The translations under genes and the position numbers were made by a program. Below are positions 1-7,947 of a stretch of DNA of 64,000 nucleotides, piece after piece (within the stretch, counting starts at the first letter, position 1; the number at the start of each line of letters is the position of its first letter). The notes beneath the pieces were generated by a model that saw nothing but the letters and a program-made list of their open reading frames with translations, did no database searches and was not told the DNA's origin. The DNA is from Mucilaginibacter myungsuensis (GTDB lineage Bacteria; Bacteroidota; Bacteroidia; Sphingobacteriales; Sphingobacteriaceae), in the NCBI RefSeq assembly GCF_015222005.1, contig NZ_JADFFL010000004.1, positions 418,758 to 482,757 on the forward strand, given 5' to 3'.

Positions 1-92
1 CACCAAAGGGTCTCGTCGTGCCAATCTACCCGGGCCTCGTCCTTGTTGAATATATCCGCCAGTTGGGCGTGGTCTTTTGCTTCGCTTGTCAT
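1..92 (-). CDS. lutB: LutB-type lactate utilisation iron-sulfur protein, N-terminus only
   Basis: The reverse strand from 92 encodes about 30 residues starting MTSEAKDHAQLADIF and continuing NKDEARVDWHDETLW before the window edge. The ARVDWHDETLW stretch is typical of the N-terminus of LutB, the 4Fe-4S ferredoxin-type subunit of the LutABC L-lactate oxidation system. It lies 72 bp downstream of lutA on the same strand, the usual lutAB order. The gene is cut by the window end, so the cysteine clusters cannot be seen. Identification rests on the short N-terminus plus context. Confidence 0.75.
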   Translation of the reverse strand, partial: MTSEAKDHAQLADIFNKDEARVDWHDETLW

Positions 93-102
93 TTAATTAA
101 TT

Positions 103-161
103 TTGAATGAGCGGATGAGTGAATGAGTGGATCCGTATTCATTCATTCACTCATTCAAAAC
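103..161. repeat. Imperfect inverted repeat of GAATGAG/CTCATTC units between lutA and lutB
   Basis: The 72-bp lutA-lutB gap is almost filled by an imperfect palindrome: TTTTGAATGAG and GAGTGAATGAGT on the left are mirrored by CATTCATTCACTCATTC and AAAA on the right. In RNA it could form a long hairpin between the two reading frames. A role in processing or differential expression is inference. Confidence 0.6.
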
Positions 162-164
162 TCA

Positions 165-902
165 CTAATTGATCCCGTTCAATATCTCCGCTATATGCAA
201 CACCTTTACTTTGCTACCTCTGCGTTTAAGGAGGCCTTCCATGTGCATCAGGCAGCTCATATCTACACCTGTAATGTATTCGGCGCCGTGCTCCAGGTGG
301 TCGTCTATGCGGTCTTTGCCCATCTTGGCCGATACGGCTTCTTCGGCTACGCAGAACGTACCGCCGAAACCGCAGCATTCGTCGATACGATTAAGCGGGA
401 CGATGTCGATACCCTCCACCATCGCCAGTAAGCTGCCGGGTTTGGAGAACGAGGGCGCTACCAATTCGCTCATGCTGCTGATGTGTAAGCCGCGCTGACC
501 ATGGCAGCTTTGATGCATACCCACTTTATACGGGAACTTCGCGGGTAGGCTTTTCACTTTTAAGATGTCGGTCAGGAAAGTGGTCAGTTCGTAAACTTTG
601 TCACGGATGTCTTTGGCTTTATCTTCCTGATGCTCATCGTGCAAGTGGTCGCGCACATGCAGCACGCAACTACCTGAGGGCGCTACGATGTAATCGAAAC
701 CATCAAAATTTTTAATGAACAGCTCGTTACAGCCATGCGTCAGGTGCTCAAAACCCGAGTTAGCCATTGGCTGTCCGCAGCAGGTCTGCCCGGCAGGATA
801 CGCCACATCTACCCCCAGCTTCTCTAACAATTGAAGCGTGGCGATGGCCGCACCGGGATAAAACTGATCTACATAACAAGGAATAAAAAGCCCAACACGC
901 AT
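165..902 (-). CDS. lutA: LutA-type (Fe-S)-binding oxidoreductase subunit
   Basis: This 245-aa soluble protein has the two-domain cysteine-rich (CCG) architecture of LutA/YkgE, a subunit of the L-lactate oxidising complex LutABC that feeds electrons into respiration. The first CCG motif is at about residues 41-43 (QTCCGQP) with an upstream Cys9 in the IPCYVDQFYP motif. The second is ECCGFGGTFC near residue 175, followed by a Cys near 216. The length matches the family (about 240 aa). It is the first gene of a leftward lutAB unit and is divergent from the pirin gene. No lutC is visible; it may lie beyond the left edge. Confidence 0.92.
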   Translation of the reverse strand: MRVGLFIPCYVDQFYPGAAIATLQLLEKLGVDVAYPAGQTCCGQPMANSGFEHLTHGCNELFIKNFDGFDYIVAPSGSCVLHVRDHLHDEHQEDKAKDIRDKVYELTTFLTDILKVKSLPAKFPYKVGMHQSCHGQRGLHISSMSELVAPSFSKPGSLLAMVEGIDIVPLNRIDECCGFGGTFCVAEEAVSAKMGKDRIDDHLEHGAEYITGVDMSCLMHMEGLLKRRGSKVKVLHIAEILNGIN

Positions 903-1028
903 AATTACAGTCTACAAATAGCTAAAGTAGGTTTATTGATCAGAGGGATCATAAACGATCTTTGCAATTTATGCTATGATGTTGGCTTAACTGTCATTAT
1001 CCGTCTGAACCGCTGATTATTTTGATTT

Positions 1029-1096
1029 CGCTGATTCCGCTGAACTCGTCGACATCGATAAAAAACTTCGTTATTAAAAGTTCAGCGGAATCAGCG
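1029..1096. repeat. Intergenic inverted repeat with perfect 18-bp arms
   Basis: CGCTGATTCCGCTGAACT at 1029-1046 is perfectly complementary to 1079-1096, with a 32-nt AT-rich loop. It lies in the 303-bp gap between divergent lutA and pirin, so it is unlikely to be a simple terminator. It looks like a dispersed intergenic element. The rest of the gap holds only the pirin promoter region. Confidence 0.8.
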
Positions 1097-1168
1097 AGAT
1101 CATCAACACACATACAATTAAGCGGTCCTTCTTGACCTACATCAATAAATTTCACACCGTACGCGCCG

Positions 1169-1176
1169 TACCTTTG
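1169..1176 (+). promoter_or_regulatory. Bacteroidota -7 promoter box for the pirin gene
   Basis: TACCTTTG matches the Bacteroidota -7 consensus TAnnTTTG. It lies 29 bp before the pirin ATG, which also has a strong Shine-Dalgarno-like AAGGAG about 10 nt upstream, unusual for this phylum. A clear -33 TTG at the right spacing is not seen. Confidence 0.55.
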
Positions 1177-1205
1177 ATATATCAATTACAAAGGAGAACT
1201 ATAAA

Positions 1206-2075
1206 ATGAAAAGGACGATCGAAAAGATCTACAAACGCCCTGCACAAGCCGGGATGGTGGGCGATGGTTTTAAAGTTTACAACTACTTTCCAGGCGGGGG
1301 CATCAGTCAGCAAAGGGTGAGCCCGTTCCTGATGATGGATTTTGCGGCCGAGCATAATTTTACGCCAACCAACAAGGCACGTGGTGTGGATGTGCATCCT
1401 CACAAAGGATTCGAAACGGTGACCATCGCCTACAAAGGCAGCGTGGCCCATCATGATAGCAGTGGTAATAGCGGTATTATTGATCCGGGCGATGTGCAAT
1501 GGATGACCGCAGGTGCGGGTGTGTTACATAAAGAATATCACGAAGAGGAATACAGCAAACGCGGCGGACCATTCGAGATGGTGCAGCTTTGGGTGAATCT
1601 GCCAGCTAAAGACAAGCTGACCAAACCGGGCTACCAAGGCATTACCGCCGACCAAATGGGTAAAGCTATATTGCCTGATAATGGCGGCTTGGTTAACGTT
1701 ATTGCCGGTAACTTCAATGGCACCAAAGGCCCTGCAAGTACCTTTACTGAGGTTAACGCCTTTGATATTAAGTTGAACGAGGGCGGTAATTTGCAAACCA
1801 ACATCCCGGCATCGCACAATGCGGTATTGCTGGTTGTTGAGGGTGATGTTGAAGTGAATGGTGAACATGCCGACCTGCACAGCTTTATATTGTTCAAAAA
1901 TGATGGGCAGGAGGTAGACATTAAAGCTAATGAGAAAAGCGTATTGCTTTTACTAAGCGGCGAGCCTATCCACGAGCCGATCGCGCAATATGGCCCATTT
2001 GTAATGAATACCAACCGCGAATTGCAGGAAGCTTTTGAGGAATTCCAGGCCGGAAAGTTTGGCACGCTGGAATAA
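1206..2075 (+). CDS. Pirin family protein (cupin)
   Basis: This is a 289-aa cytosolic bicupin of the pirin family; some members have quercetin 2,3-dioxygenase activity and others act as stress-linked regulators. The N-terminal cupin carries the metal-binding set: VHPHKGFE gives His64 and His66, and VLHKEYHEE gives His108 and Glu110. The C-terminal pirin domain has EPIHEPIAQYGPFVMN. The length is normal. The ATG at 1206 is favoured by AAGGAG just upstream. It is monocistronic and divergent from lutA. The substrate cannot be deduced. Confidence 0.93.
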   Translation: MKRTIEKIYKRPAQAGMVGDGFKVYNYFPGGGISQQRVSPFLMMDFAAEHNFTPTNKARGVDVHPHKGFETVTIAYKGSVAHHDSSGNSGIIDPGDVQWMTAGAGVLHKEYHEEEYSKRGGPFEMVQLWVNLPAKDKLTKPGYQGITADQMGKAILPDNGGLVNVIAGNFNGTKGPASTFTEVNAFDIKLNEGGNLQTNIPASHNAVLLVVEGDVEVNGEHADLHSFILFKNDGQEVDIKANEKSVLLLLSGEPIHEPIAQYGPFVMNTNRELQEAFEEFQAGKFGTLE

Positions 2076-2175
2076 TGATCAAAAGATCGTCCCGAATATT
2101 ATGAGGGAGGTGAAGAACGGGTGAAACTTTGTAGATATGGGATGGAATAGTATGTGCTAACGCGTAGACGGGGCG

Positions 2176-2868
2176 CTACCTTACCATCCCATAACTCATT
2201 GGACCGTTGCTTGGTTTGATAAACATGTCAAAATAACGTTGATAAACTACCGCAGGTTGCTCCTTGCCGTTCACCTTAAAGGTTTCGTTATTTAACACAA
2301 ACGAAAGCGGGTAAACATCCCGAACGATCCCATCTGTGAGCATCTGTACAACGATATGGTTAAATACGAAATCAGTTTTTTCTTTGTTCCGTCGCTCTAA
2401 GGCCTGGTTATCCGGGTCGGTACGCAAAAAATTCTGCCAAAACTCGCCATATTTTCTACCCAACGTGGCCGATTGTATCATCTTACCATCCACATACAAT
2501 ATGTAAGGGATAATATCAAATTTGACCGGCCTATCGGCAGTAGCTAACCCATCTTTGATCAGCATTTGTTTAATGATCTTAGAGCCTTCGGGCGACGACA
2601 TGGGTGTAGTGCGCGGCCGGTCGAAAGCGTTCTGCATGTTTATACCGTTGGCAAGGTACGTGCTGTCGTCGCGCAACACACGCTGCAGCATTATTTTTTT
2701 CAAAAATTTGGTTTGTCTATCCTCAACGGGCTTTGTCGCCGCGTTGCCTACATCCAGGCGTAATTTAGTATCAACACTTCCGGATTGCCCACGTGCCGAT
2801 AAGGCCAAACATAACATTATCGGTACAAGGGAATACATTTTGAGGATACTGTAGTATTTCATCGCCAT
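2176..2868 (-). CDS. Secreted protein with two copies of the BlaR-locus repeat module
   Basis: I do not recognise a named family. The 230-aa product has an N-terminal signal sequence (hydrophobic residues 12-25, then SARGQ). Two copies of a module shared with both neighbouring genes follow at about 97-148 and 165-217. Diagnostic pieces are KDGL...YVDGK...GRKY in copy one and FNHIVVQMLTDGIV...FKVNGKEQ...YQRYFDMF in copy two. It lies 39 bp after the M56 sensor gene on the same strand and ends with a sequence like the sensor's own C-terminus (GPMSYG versus RIAWSYG). A periplasmic or surface partner of the sensor is inferred. Start could be M1 or M3. Confidence 0.8.
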   Translation of the reverse strand: MAMKYYSILKMYSLVPIMLCLALSARGQSGSVDTKLRLDVGNAATKPVEDRQTKFLKKIMLQRVLRDDSTYLANGINMQNAFDRPRTTPMSSPEGSKIIKQMLIKDGLATADRPVKFDIIPYILYVDGKMIQSATLGRKYGEFWQNFLRTDPDNQALERRNKEKTDFVFNHIVVQMLTDGIVRDVYPLSFVLNNETFKVNGKEQPAVVYQRYFDMFIKPSNGPMSYGMVR

Positions 2869-2907
2869 ACCTTACATTAAGATCTGCTGATCATTAAACC
2901 ATTTATG

Positions 2908-5001
2908 TTACTTAGTCGCTTCGCCATAACTCCAGGCTATGCGGCCATTCGCGGCGGGCTTAACAAATGTTGTATAATATTTTTTGAATATTTTGGCCGA
3001 TTGCTGTTTACCGTTCACGGTCAACGCTTTTTCATCCAAACTAAATACCAATTTACCTATCGCTTCATCGTCTTTCGCCACAAGGCCATCATTCACTAAC
3101 TCTAATATAATGCGGTTAGATACATGGTAACCTTCGTTATGTGCGTCTGCAAGGAATTTGGGATTGTTGGTACGCCGTGATATCAGGCCGCGGTACTTCT
3201 TGCTCATATCTGCCGATAATGGAGTACCATTGATGGCCAAGCCGTCGCCTACATAGGTCCATCGGTAGTCTGCCATCGATGTCTCATCAGTTTCTATTAA
3301 GCCATCTTTCGCCAGTTCAAAAGCGATATAGTCGCGTTGTGTAAGTGGGATATGGGTAAGTGTATCGGTTATCTTTTTGCCCCTGTCCAGCCTGTAGTCA
3401 TAATATTCCTGACCCGATGCCACTAAAAATTGCAAAGCGTTATATTTGTTGGCTTCTCCTTTTAGACTGGAGGCCGCGATGGTGGTGGTACGGTCGCCAC
3501 TGATACCACGCCTTATCAAGTCTTTAGTAGGAGCTTGAGCGTTACGCGCTTGTTGTATTTTGTTGTCGTACCAGCTATCGGCATCCGTATCGATAACATC
3601 CGCCGGCAACGGTGCGCGTTGCTTTTTAAGCCGGGCCAAATAAGTTTGATAACGCTGGTTGAGCGAGCTGTCCTTGTCATTTTTACGGGGACCATAGGCT
3701 ACATAGTTTTGCTGGCTAATCTCCACAACTTTCAATGTATCCTCCATTTTTACCTTCACCTTAAAGTTTTTACCGATCACAGTATCCTTAAACGTCAGCG
3801 GGTCCCGGGGATCAACCTCTACAATAGTGTCAATAACGGCCGGCATAATAATGGGCCGCAATCGTTTTTCACCTTTTATCGGTTCTAACACTATCGGGGC
3901 TTCTTCAGTGGTCATGGCTTTTACTACCGCTTTCGCCGCGCGTGCAATGGTCTCTTTACCTGCATAGGCCGAAAAACCTACCCCTGCTACGATCAAACAA
4001 ATAGTGATCAGTGTTTTTTCAAATGGATCTAAACTATAGTTCTGTTTGCTCATCAGGCGTTTTACCCGGCCAACCAAACCATTTTTATGGCCCGATAAAG
4101 CCATAGCGTAAGCCCCGCTATCGGCGCTCAGCTCTTCGCAATTCACCAAGGCCCTTATGTATTGCGCCCGACTGCTATTATGGGCCAAGGCCAGGTCATC
4201 GCAACAATTCTCGCGCTCGTCGCGCATTAAACGGGATACCCACAATACGGCGGGGTTAAAAAAGAAGATTATCTCTAACACGTTCTGCAATAGGTTAACC
4301 AAATAATCACGACGACGGATGTGGGCTAACTCGTGCAGCAGAATGGCCTCTATCTCAGCAGTGCTGAGTGCCGTCATCAGTCCGATAGGTATCAATACTA
4401 ACGGACGTAAATGGCCTACGGCCATCGGCACGCGGGTAAGGGTTGATGTCAAGATCCGTACGCCTTGTTTTATTTTTAGCCTTTCGATAGTTTGGTCAAA
4501 TGCATCAGCCCAAACATCGTTCACCGCGCCTGTGCCTTTGTTGCGCAAACGGTATACGCCCTGCAAACCCACCATTAATTGTATTGATCTGATAGAAATG
4601 ACCAGCAGCCAGATCAGCACAATGGTATTATGATTTTGATCCAGATAACTTTTGATGACCGTTAAGTAGTCGCTATTCGTGGCAACCGAATGGCCGGCAT
4701 ATTGCGGATAGGTGATCGGTCCTGTAAAAGCGGTATCGTTCGGTAACAAATTCACAGTGCTGTAAAACTTATCAGCGGCCTGGTATTGCCCAATAAATAT
4801 GACGACCATTACAGCTGCAAATAAAGCCAACGCACCTGTCAAACAATTATATCGTATGGCCGCGCTTGCCTTACGGGTGAATATGACGACGCAACCAGCT
4901 ACCACCGCAAGTATCACTCCCGCCAAGAGCGAATAAATAAGCGTATCGGCCAGGGCAGCTATTAATTGTTGACTGAATAGGTTTGATAAAAGGTCTTTCA
5001 T
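2908..5001 (-). CDS. M56 (BlaR1/MecR1-type) membrane metallopeptidase sensor
   Basis: This 697-aa membrane protein belongs to family M56, zinc peptidases that sense an extracytoplasmic signal and trigger loss of a BlaI-type repressor. Membrane segments are near residues 21-42, 54-72, 126-145 and 329-346. The zinc site HELAH is at 223-227, with the ENCCDD element near 264-269. The part after about 350 is periplasmic and carries no penicillin-binding domain. Instead it has a long linker and two copies (about 555-607 and 625-681) of the module found in the two flanking secreted proteins. The BlaI gene is upstream on the same strand. The signal is unknown; beta-lactam sensing is not supported. 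Confidence 0.9.
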   Translation of the reverse strand: MKDLLSNLFSQQLIAALADTLIYSLLAGVILAVVAGCVVIFTRKASAAIRYNCLTGALALFAAVMVVIFIGQYQAADKFYSTVNLLPNDTAFTGPITYPQYAGHSVATNSDYLTVIKSYLDQNHNTIVLIWLLVISIRSIQLMVGLQGVYRLRNKGTGAVNDVWADAFDQTIERLKIKQGVRILTSTLTRVPMAVGHLRPLVLIPIGLMTALSTAEIEAILLHELAHIRRRDYLVNLLQNVLEIIFFFNPAVLWVSRLMRDERENCCDDLALAHNSSRAQYIRALVNCEELSADSGAYAMALSGHKNGLVGRVKRLMSKQNYSLDPFEKTLITICLIVAGVGFSAYAGKETIARAAKAVVKAMTTEEAPIVLEPIKGEKRLRPIIMPAVIDTIVEVDPRDPLTFKDTVIGKNFKVKVKMEDTLKVVEISQQNYVAYGPRKNDKDSSLNQRYQTYLARLKKQRAPLPADVIDTDADSWYDNKIQQARNAQAPTKDLIRRGISGDRTTTIAASSLKGEANKYNALQFLVASGQEYYDYRLDRGKKITDTLTHIPLTQRDYIAFELAKDGLIETDETSMADYRWTYVGDGLAINGTPLSADMSKKYRGLISRRTNNPKFLADAHNEGYHVSNRIILELVNDGLVAKDDEAIGKLVFSLDEKALTVNGKQQSAKIFKKYYTTFVKPAANGRIAWSYGEATK

Positions 5002-5063
5002 TGGTTTGGTTTGGTTGATAAATTGGAGTATTATTTGATCCTCAATAACTACTTAATGCCCGA

Positions 5064-5762
5064 TCATTTCAAGAACCATCCGGGCCAGGGCCAACTTTCG
5101 GGCAGGGACCCTATAAATTTGTCATAGTACTTTTTATAGATGTCCCCCCTTTGCGGCTTACCATTTACAACAAACTCTTCTCTATCCAAGCGGTAGGTTA
5201 AGGTTTCTCCTTCTGTTACTAATTTGTCTTTCAACATTTGAACAATGATCAAATTTGACAAATAATCACGTCGTTCATCTGCTATAGTGTCGTTGGGATC
5301 TTTATCGCGCTTACGATGAGCATCGTGATCCATAAACATTTTGACATATTTCTTAGACACCTCCGCCGACTGCGGTACGTTGTTGATATAGAACAAACCT
5401 TTTTCCGGATCTATATGATGAGTTACCGAATGCCCTGTTGTTGGAATACCTGCCGTTAACCCATCGCGCCGCAATTCGTTATTGAAAGACTGCCAAAAGG
5501 CCGTGTCGGGCAAATATTTAGCTGTATTCCTTATAGGATTAACATTCATGTGCCGCGCATCATTATATCCTCTTGCAGTGTAAATACTATCCCGGTAACG
5601 AACGTGCCCTTCCCAAACAACATATTTACCATCCCGAAAGGTTTTGCCAAACCAATAAGGCCGTTGAAAAGCAGTGCCTTGCTGAGCGAAGCTGCTCTTT
5701 ACTGCCAACAAGAAGACCAGATGAGCAAATAGCATTGAAGTTCTAAAATTGGCTGTTCTCAT
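5064..5762 (-). CDS. Secreted protein with two copies of the BlaR-locus repeat module
   Basis: This 232-aa product is of unknown family. A signal peptide (hydrophobic residues 9-21, cleavage near SSFAQ) is followed by a region with YWFGKTFRDGKY. Two module copies lie at about 88-144 (RRDGL...YINNVPQSAEV..KKY) and 165-216 (LSNLIIVQMLKDKLV...FVVNGKPQ...YKKYYDKF). The second copy closely resembles those in the sensor and the other secreted protein. The gene sits between blaI and the M56 gene on the same strand, so co-expression is likely. Confidence 0.8.
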   Translation of the reverse strand: MRTANFRTSMLFAHLVFLLAVKSSFAQQGTAFQRPYWFGKTFRDGKYVVWEGHVRYRDSIYTARGYNDARHMNVNPIRNTAKYLPDTAFWQSFNNELRRDGLTAGIPTTGHSVTHHIDPEKGLFYINNVPQSAEVSKKYVKMFMDHDAHRKRDKDPNDTIADERRDYLSNLIIVQMLKDKLVTEGETLTYRLDREEFVVNGKPQRGDIYKKYYDKFIGSLPESWPWPGWFLK

Positions 5763-5797
5763 GATCGTTAGGTTTCGCTGTTCGACATCAAATTTGC

Positions 5798-5835
5798 GAT
5801 AAGGTTTAGGTTGATCTGATAAAGTTTAGGTTCGA
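5798..5835. repeat. Two direct repeats of GATAAgGTTTAGGTT
   Basis: GATAAGGTTTAGGTTGA at 5798 is repeated 20 bp later as GATAAAGTTTAGGTTCGA, between blaI and the next secreted-protein gene. Two near-helical-turn spaced copies could be a protein-binding site. A similar ATAAGGTTTAGGT occurs on the reverse strand near 8896-8910 and GATAGGTTTAGGTTGA near 46617. Confidence 0.4.
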
Positions 5836-5837
5836 TA

Positions 5838-6221
5838 TTATTCGTCCAGATCATCCAGCATTTTGCGGATGCTTTCTAACTCTTCTTTCGATGTTTTTTT
5901 GTTACCCAGCAATTGCATCACCAACTTACTTGCCGACCCGTGGTAAAGCGTATCTACAAATTTACCAAGTAGGTGGTCTTTGGTTTTCTCTTCGGCTTCA
6001 ACCACGTGGTAGATATGTTTCATCTGACTTTCGTCGCGGCTTAGGATACCTTTATCGGCCATGATCTGCATGAGTTTGAGCGTAGTGGTGTAGTTGACAT
6101 CCTTCACTTTCAGCAGTTCATCGTTCACCGCGCGTACGGTTAATGGACCTTTATCCCATAACACACGCAATATCTCCAGTTCGGACTTGGTGGGTTCGGT
6201 TCTTTTATTTTGATCTTCCAT
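5838..6221 (-). CDS. BlaI/MecI/CopY family transcriptional repressor
   Basis: This 127-aa protein has the BlaI layout: an N-terminal winged helix (TKSELEILRVLWDKGPLTVRAV, then YTTTLKLMQIMADKGIL) and a C-terminal dimerisation region (GSASKLVMQLLGNKK...ESIRKMLDDLDE). BlaI proteins repress their own operon until the partner M56 peptidase signals. The gene is first in the leftward four-gene unit BlaI, secreted protein, M56 sensor, secreted protein, matching that circuit. Target genes other than its own operon are not evident. Confidence 0.93.
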   Translation of the reverse strand: MEDQNKRTEPTKSELEILRVLWDKGPLTVRAVNDELLKVKDVNYTTTLKLMQIMADKGILSRDESQMKHIYHVVEAEEKTKDHLLGKFVDTLYHGSASKLVMQLLGNKKTSKEELESIRKMLDDLDE

Positions 6222-6234
6222 AGTAATAACAATA

Positions 6235-6264
6235 CCAAGGTAGGAATATTTTCGTACGCAACAA
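6235..6264 (-). promoter_or_regulatory. Probable promoter of the blaI-M56 operon
   Basis: On the reverse strand TTG (6264-6262) is followed after 19 nt by TACCTTGG (6242-6235), one base off the TAnnTTTG consensus, about 14 bp before the blaI ATG. A BlaI operator overlapping this site is expected but no clear TACA-n-TGTA dyad was found. Confidence 0.45.
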
Positions 6265-6395
6265 TAAAAGAAGAAGATATTTTTTTTAATGTTTAAGTTG
6301 CTGTAGTTTTTGATGGAGACACCTCCGGAGCCAATTGTCTTAGAGTTGATCAGCTATTAACGTCCGATAGTATGGTGACACAAGGGTGCCAGTAC

Positions 6396-7193
6396 TTAAT
6401 TGGTCTCCCCTGCCGGATCTTGTTTAAAGATCATACTCAATTGCTCATAAAGTTCGGGATGTTTAGACTGGAACTGTTCCGGTTTCTCAAAAAAGTACTC
6501 GGACACTACAGCCAAAAATTCGGCCTCGTTAGTGAGCGCGTATGGGTTAATGTCCGATCGATTCTCTTTAATGCGATGCATTTCGCGGTGCATCATTTGC
6601 AACCAGGGGAGCACGTATTGCTGCGCCATCAGGTTCTCGGGCACACCATCTGTAGCACCGTCGGTCTTATCTAACAAGTGGACAAATTCATGGATCGCTG
6701 TGTTTTCTTTGCCGTTATTCTTAGAGAAACCTTTTACCAGCGCTTGTCGCGATAGCAGCATTTGTCCGTTCATATAACCTGTGCCCACCATACCCATGAT
6801 GTTGCGGCTGCCGCCTTCAAATTGAAAATCGTTATTGAAAGTATCCGGATAAACGATAACGTTGGTCAGGTTTTGATACTCCCAGTCCGGGAAACCAAAG
6901 ATGGGAATGACGGCGCTTGATGCGACCAGCACGCGGTCGGTATCGGTTATTTCGGTACCGATCCCTTCGATGCGGATGTTCTCTACAAACTTTTCTACCT
7001 GTTGCTCAAAGCGGATCTTATGTTCGTCGCTTAAGTTTTGGTAGTATTCGATATGCGTTTGAAGGAGCTGTTTGTAGGTGACAGCCAATTGATCATCCAC
7101 AACTATCCCCGTGCTTTTACGAAAAATAATAAAGCCAATTACAATGGCGATGCCCAGTATGACAAAAAAGACCGTAGTTTCCATAAGCAGCAA
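6396..7193 (-). CDS. M90/MtfA-like zinc peptidase with membrane anchor
   Basis: This 265-aa protein has one N-terminal membrane segment (about 7-24) and an MtfA-like (M90) peptidase domain. The zinc motif HEFVH is at 168-172 followed by LLDKTDGATDG; a downstream acidic ligand region is NEAEFLAVVSEYFFEKPE. E. coli MtfA binds the Mlc repressor and has aminopeptidase activity, but the target here is unknown. It lies 32 bp after the outer-membrane protein gene on the same strand and may be part of a three-gene unit with the dehydrogenase. Confidence 0.88.
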   Translation of the reverse strand: MLLMETTVFFVILGIAIVIGFIIFRKSTGIVVDDQLAVTYKQLLQTHIEYYQNLSDEHKIRFEQQVEKFVENIRIEGIGTEITDTDRVLVASSAVIPIFGFPDWEYQNLTNVIVYPDTFNNDFQFEGGSRNIMGMVGTGYMNGQMLLSRQALVKGFSKNNGKENTAIHEFVHLLDKTDGATDGVPENLMAQQYVLPWLQMMHREMHRIKENRSDINPYALTNEAEFLAVVSEYFFEKPEQFQSKHPELYEQLSMIFKQDPAGETN

Positions 7194-7225
7194 ACGTACA
7201 CAAACATATTGTGTGTTGCTTCCGT

Positions 7226-7945
7226 CTAAAAATACTTATCCAAACTAACCCCGTAAGTAAATATCAGGTTATCGCTGCCGGTAATGTTCATCTTATTGTA
7301 GGTCAGTGACGAGGTAAGGCTGATCCACTTACGCAGTTTGATACCAAGGGTAGTGTTAGAGCGGATGATATAATCGTCGCCGTTATTATAGGCGCTTTGC
7401 AAAAAGTTGCCGCCATCCAGCGTGACCAATTCTTTAATGGCAAAGTGGAATTGTACCCGCAACGAGTTTCGCCAGGTGTTGTAATTAAGGTTAGCAAGCA
7501 GGTTACTTCTATCATAAAGTACACCATTGCTGATATTGAAGTAAGCATTCGGTCGGTCCAAAATACTGTAGGCGATACCTACGCCCGCCAATAATTGGTT
7601 ATTGATCTTTAGCGACACGCTGGTATTATAATTGGTCAATCCCCAATAATAAAAATGCGGCAAAGTTTTGTACAGGTTAAAGTTTAGCGTCGATGAATAG
7701 TCATTATTGGTCAGCTGATCATTTTGTCGTCCGTAGATCCAGGTGTTGCTGGAGTTAAGCACAAAGTCCTTCTTTTTGACAGAGAACCCTAAGGAATTAT
7801 TTAGCAGATACGCTGTGGATGCGTTAGCCTTGTTGATGGATCCTGATACGCCGAGCAAGAACCGATGATAGGTACTATCGTTAAATTGAGCACGTGCCAT
7901 TCCCGAACTCATCGTTAAAAGTATGATCGTTAAATATCTCCGCAT
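7226..7945 (-). CDS. DUF481-like outer-membrane beta-barrel protein
   Basis: This 239-aa protein has a signal peptide (residues 1-19, cleavage near ARAQ) and alternating amphipathic strands ending in an aromatic residue (SLDKYF), typical of a small outer-membrane barrel. The pattern resembles DUF481/YdiY-type proteins of Bacteroidota. It starts 2 bp after the stop of the upstream dehydrogenase, so the two are co-transcribed. Function is unknown. Confidence 0.75.
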   Translation of the reverse strand: MRRYLTIILLTMSSGMARAQFNDSTYHRFLLGVSGSINKANASTAYLLNNSLGFSVKKKDFVLNSSNTWIYGRQNDQLTNNDYSSTLNFNLYKTLPHFYYWGLTNYNTSVSLKINNQLLAGVGIAYSILDRPNAYFNISNGVLYDRSNLLANLNYNTWRNSLRVQFHFAIKELVTLDGGNFLQSAYNNGDDYIIRSNTTLGIKLRKWISLTSSLTYNKMNITGSDNLIFTYGVSLDKYF

Positions 7946-7947
7946 GC

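Noticed and set aside
831..1016. Short frame across the lutA start and intergenic region
   Set aside because: It overlaps the lutA 5' end antisense and continues into AT-rich intergenic DNA; no supporting motif.
2908..6221. Beta-lactam resistance operon (blaI-blaR1)
   Set aside because: No penicillin-binding sensor domain and no beta-lactamase gene are present; only the regulator and peptidase families are shared.
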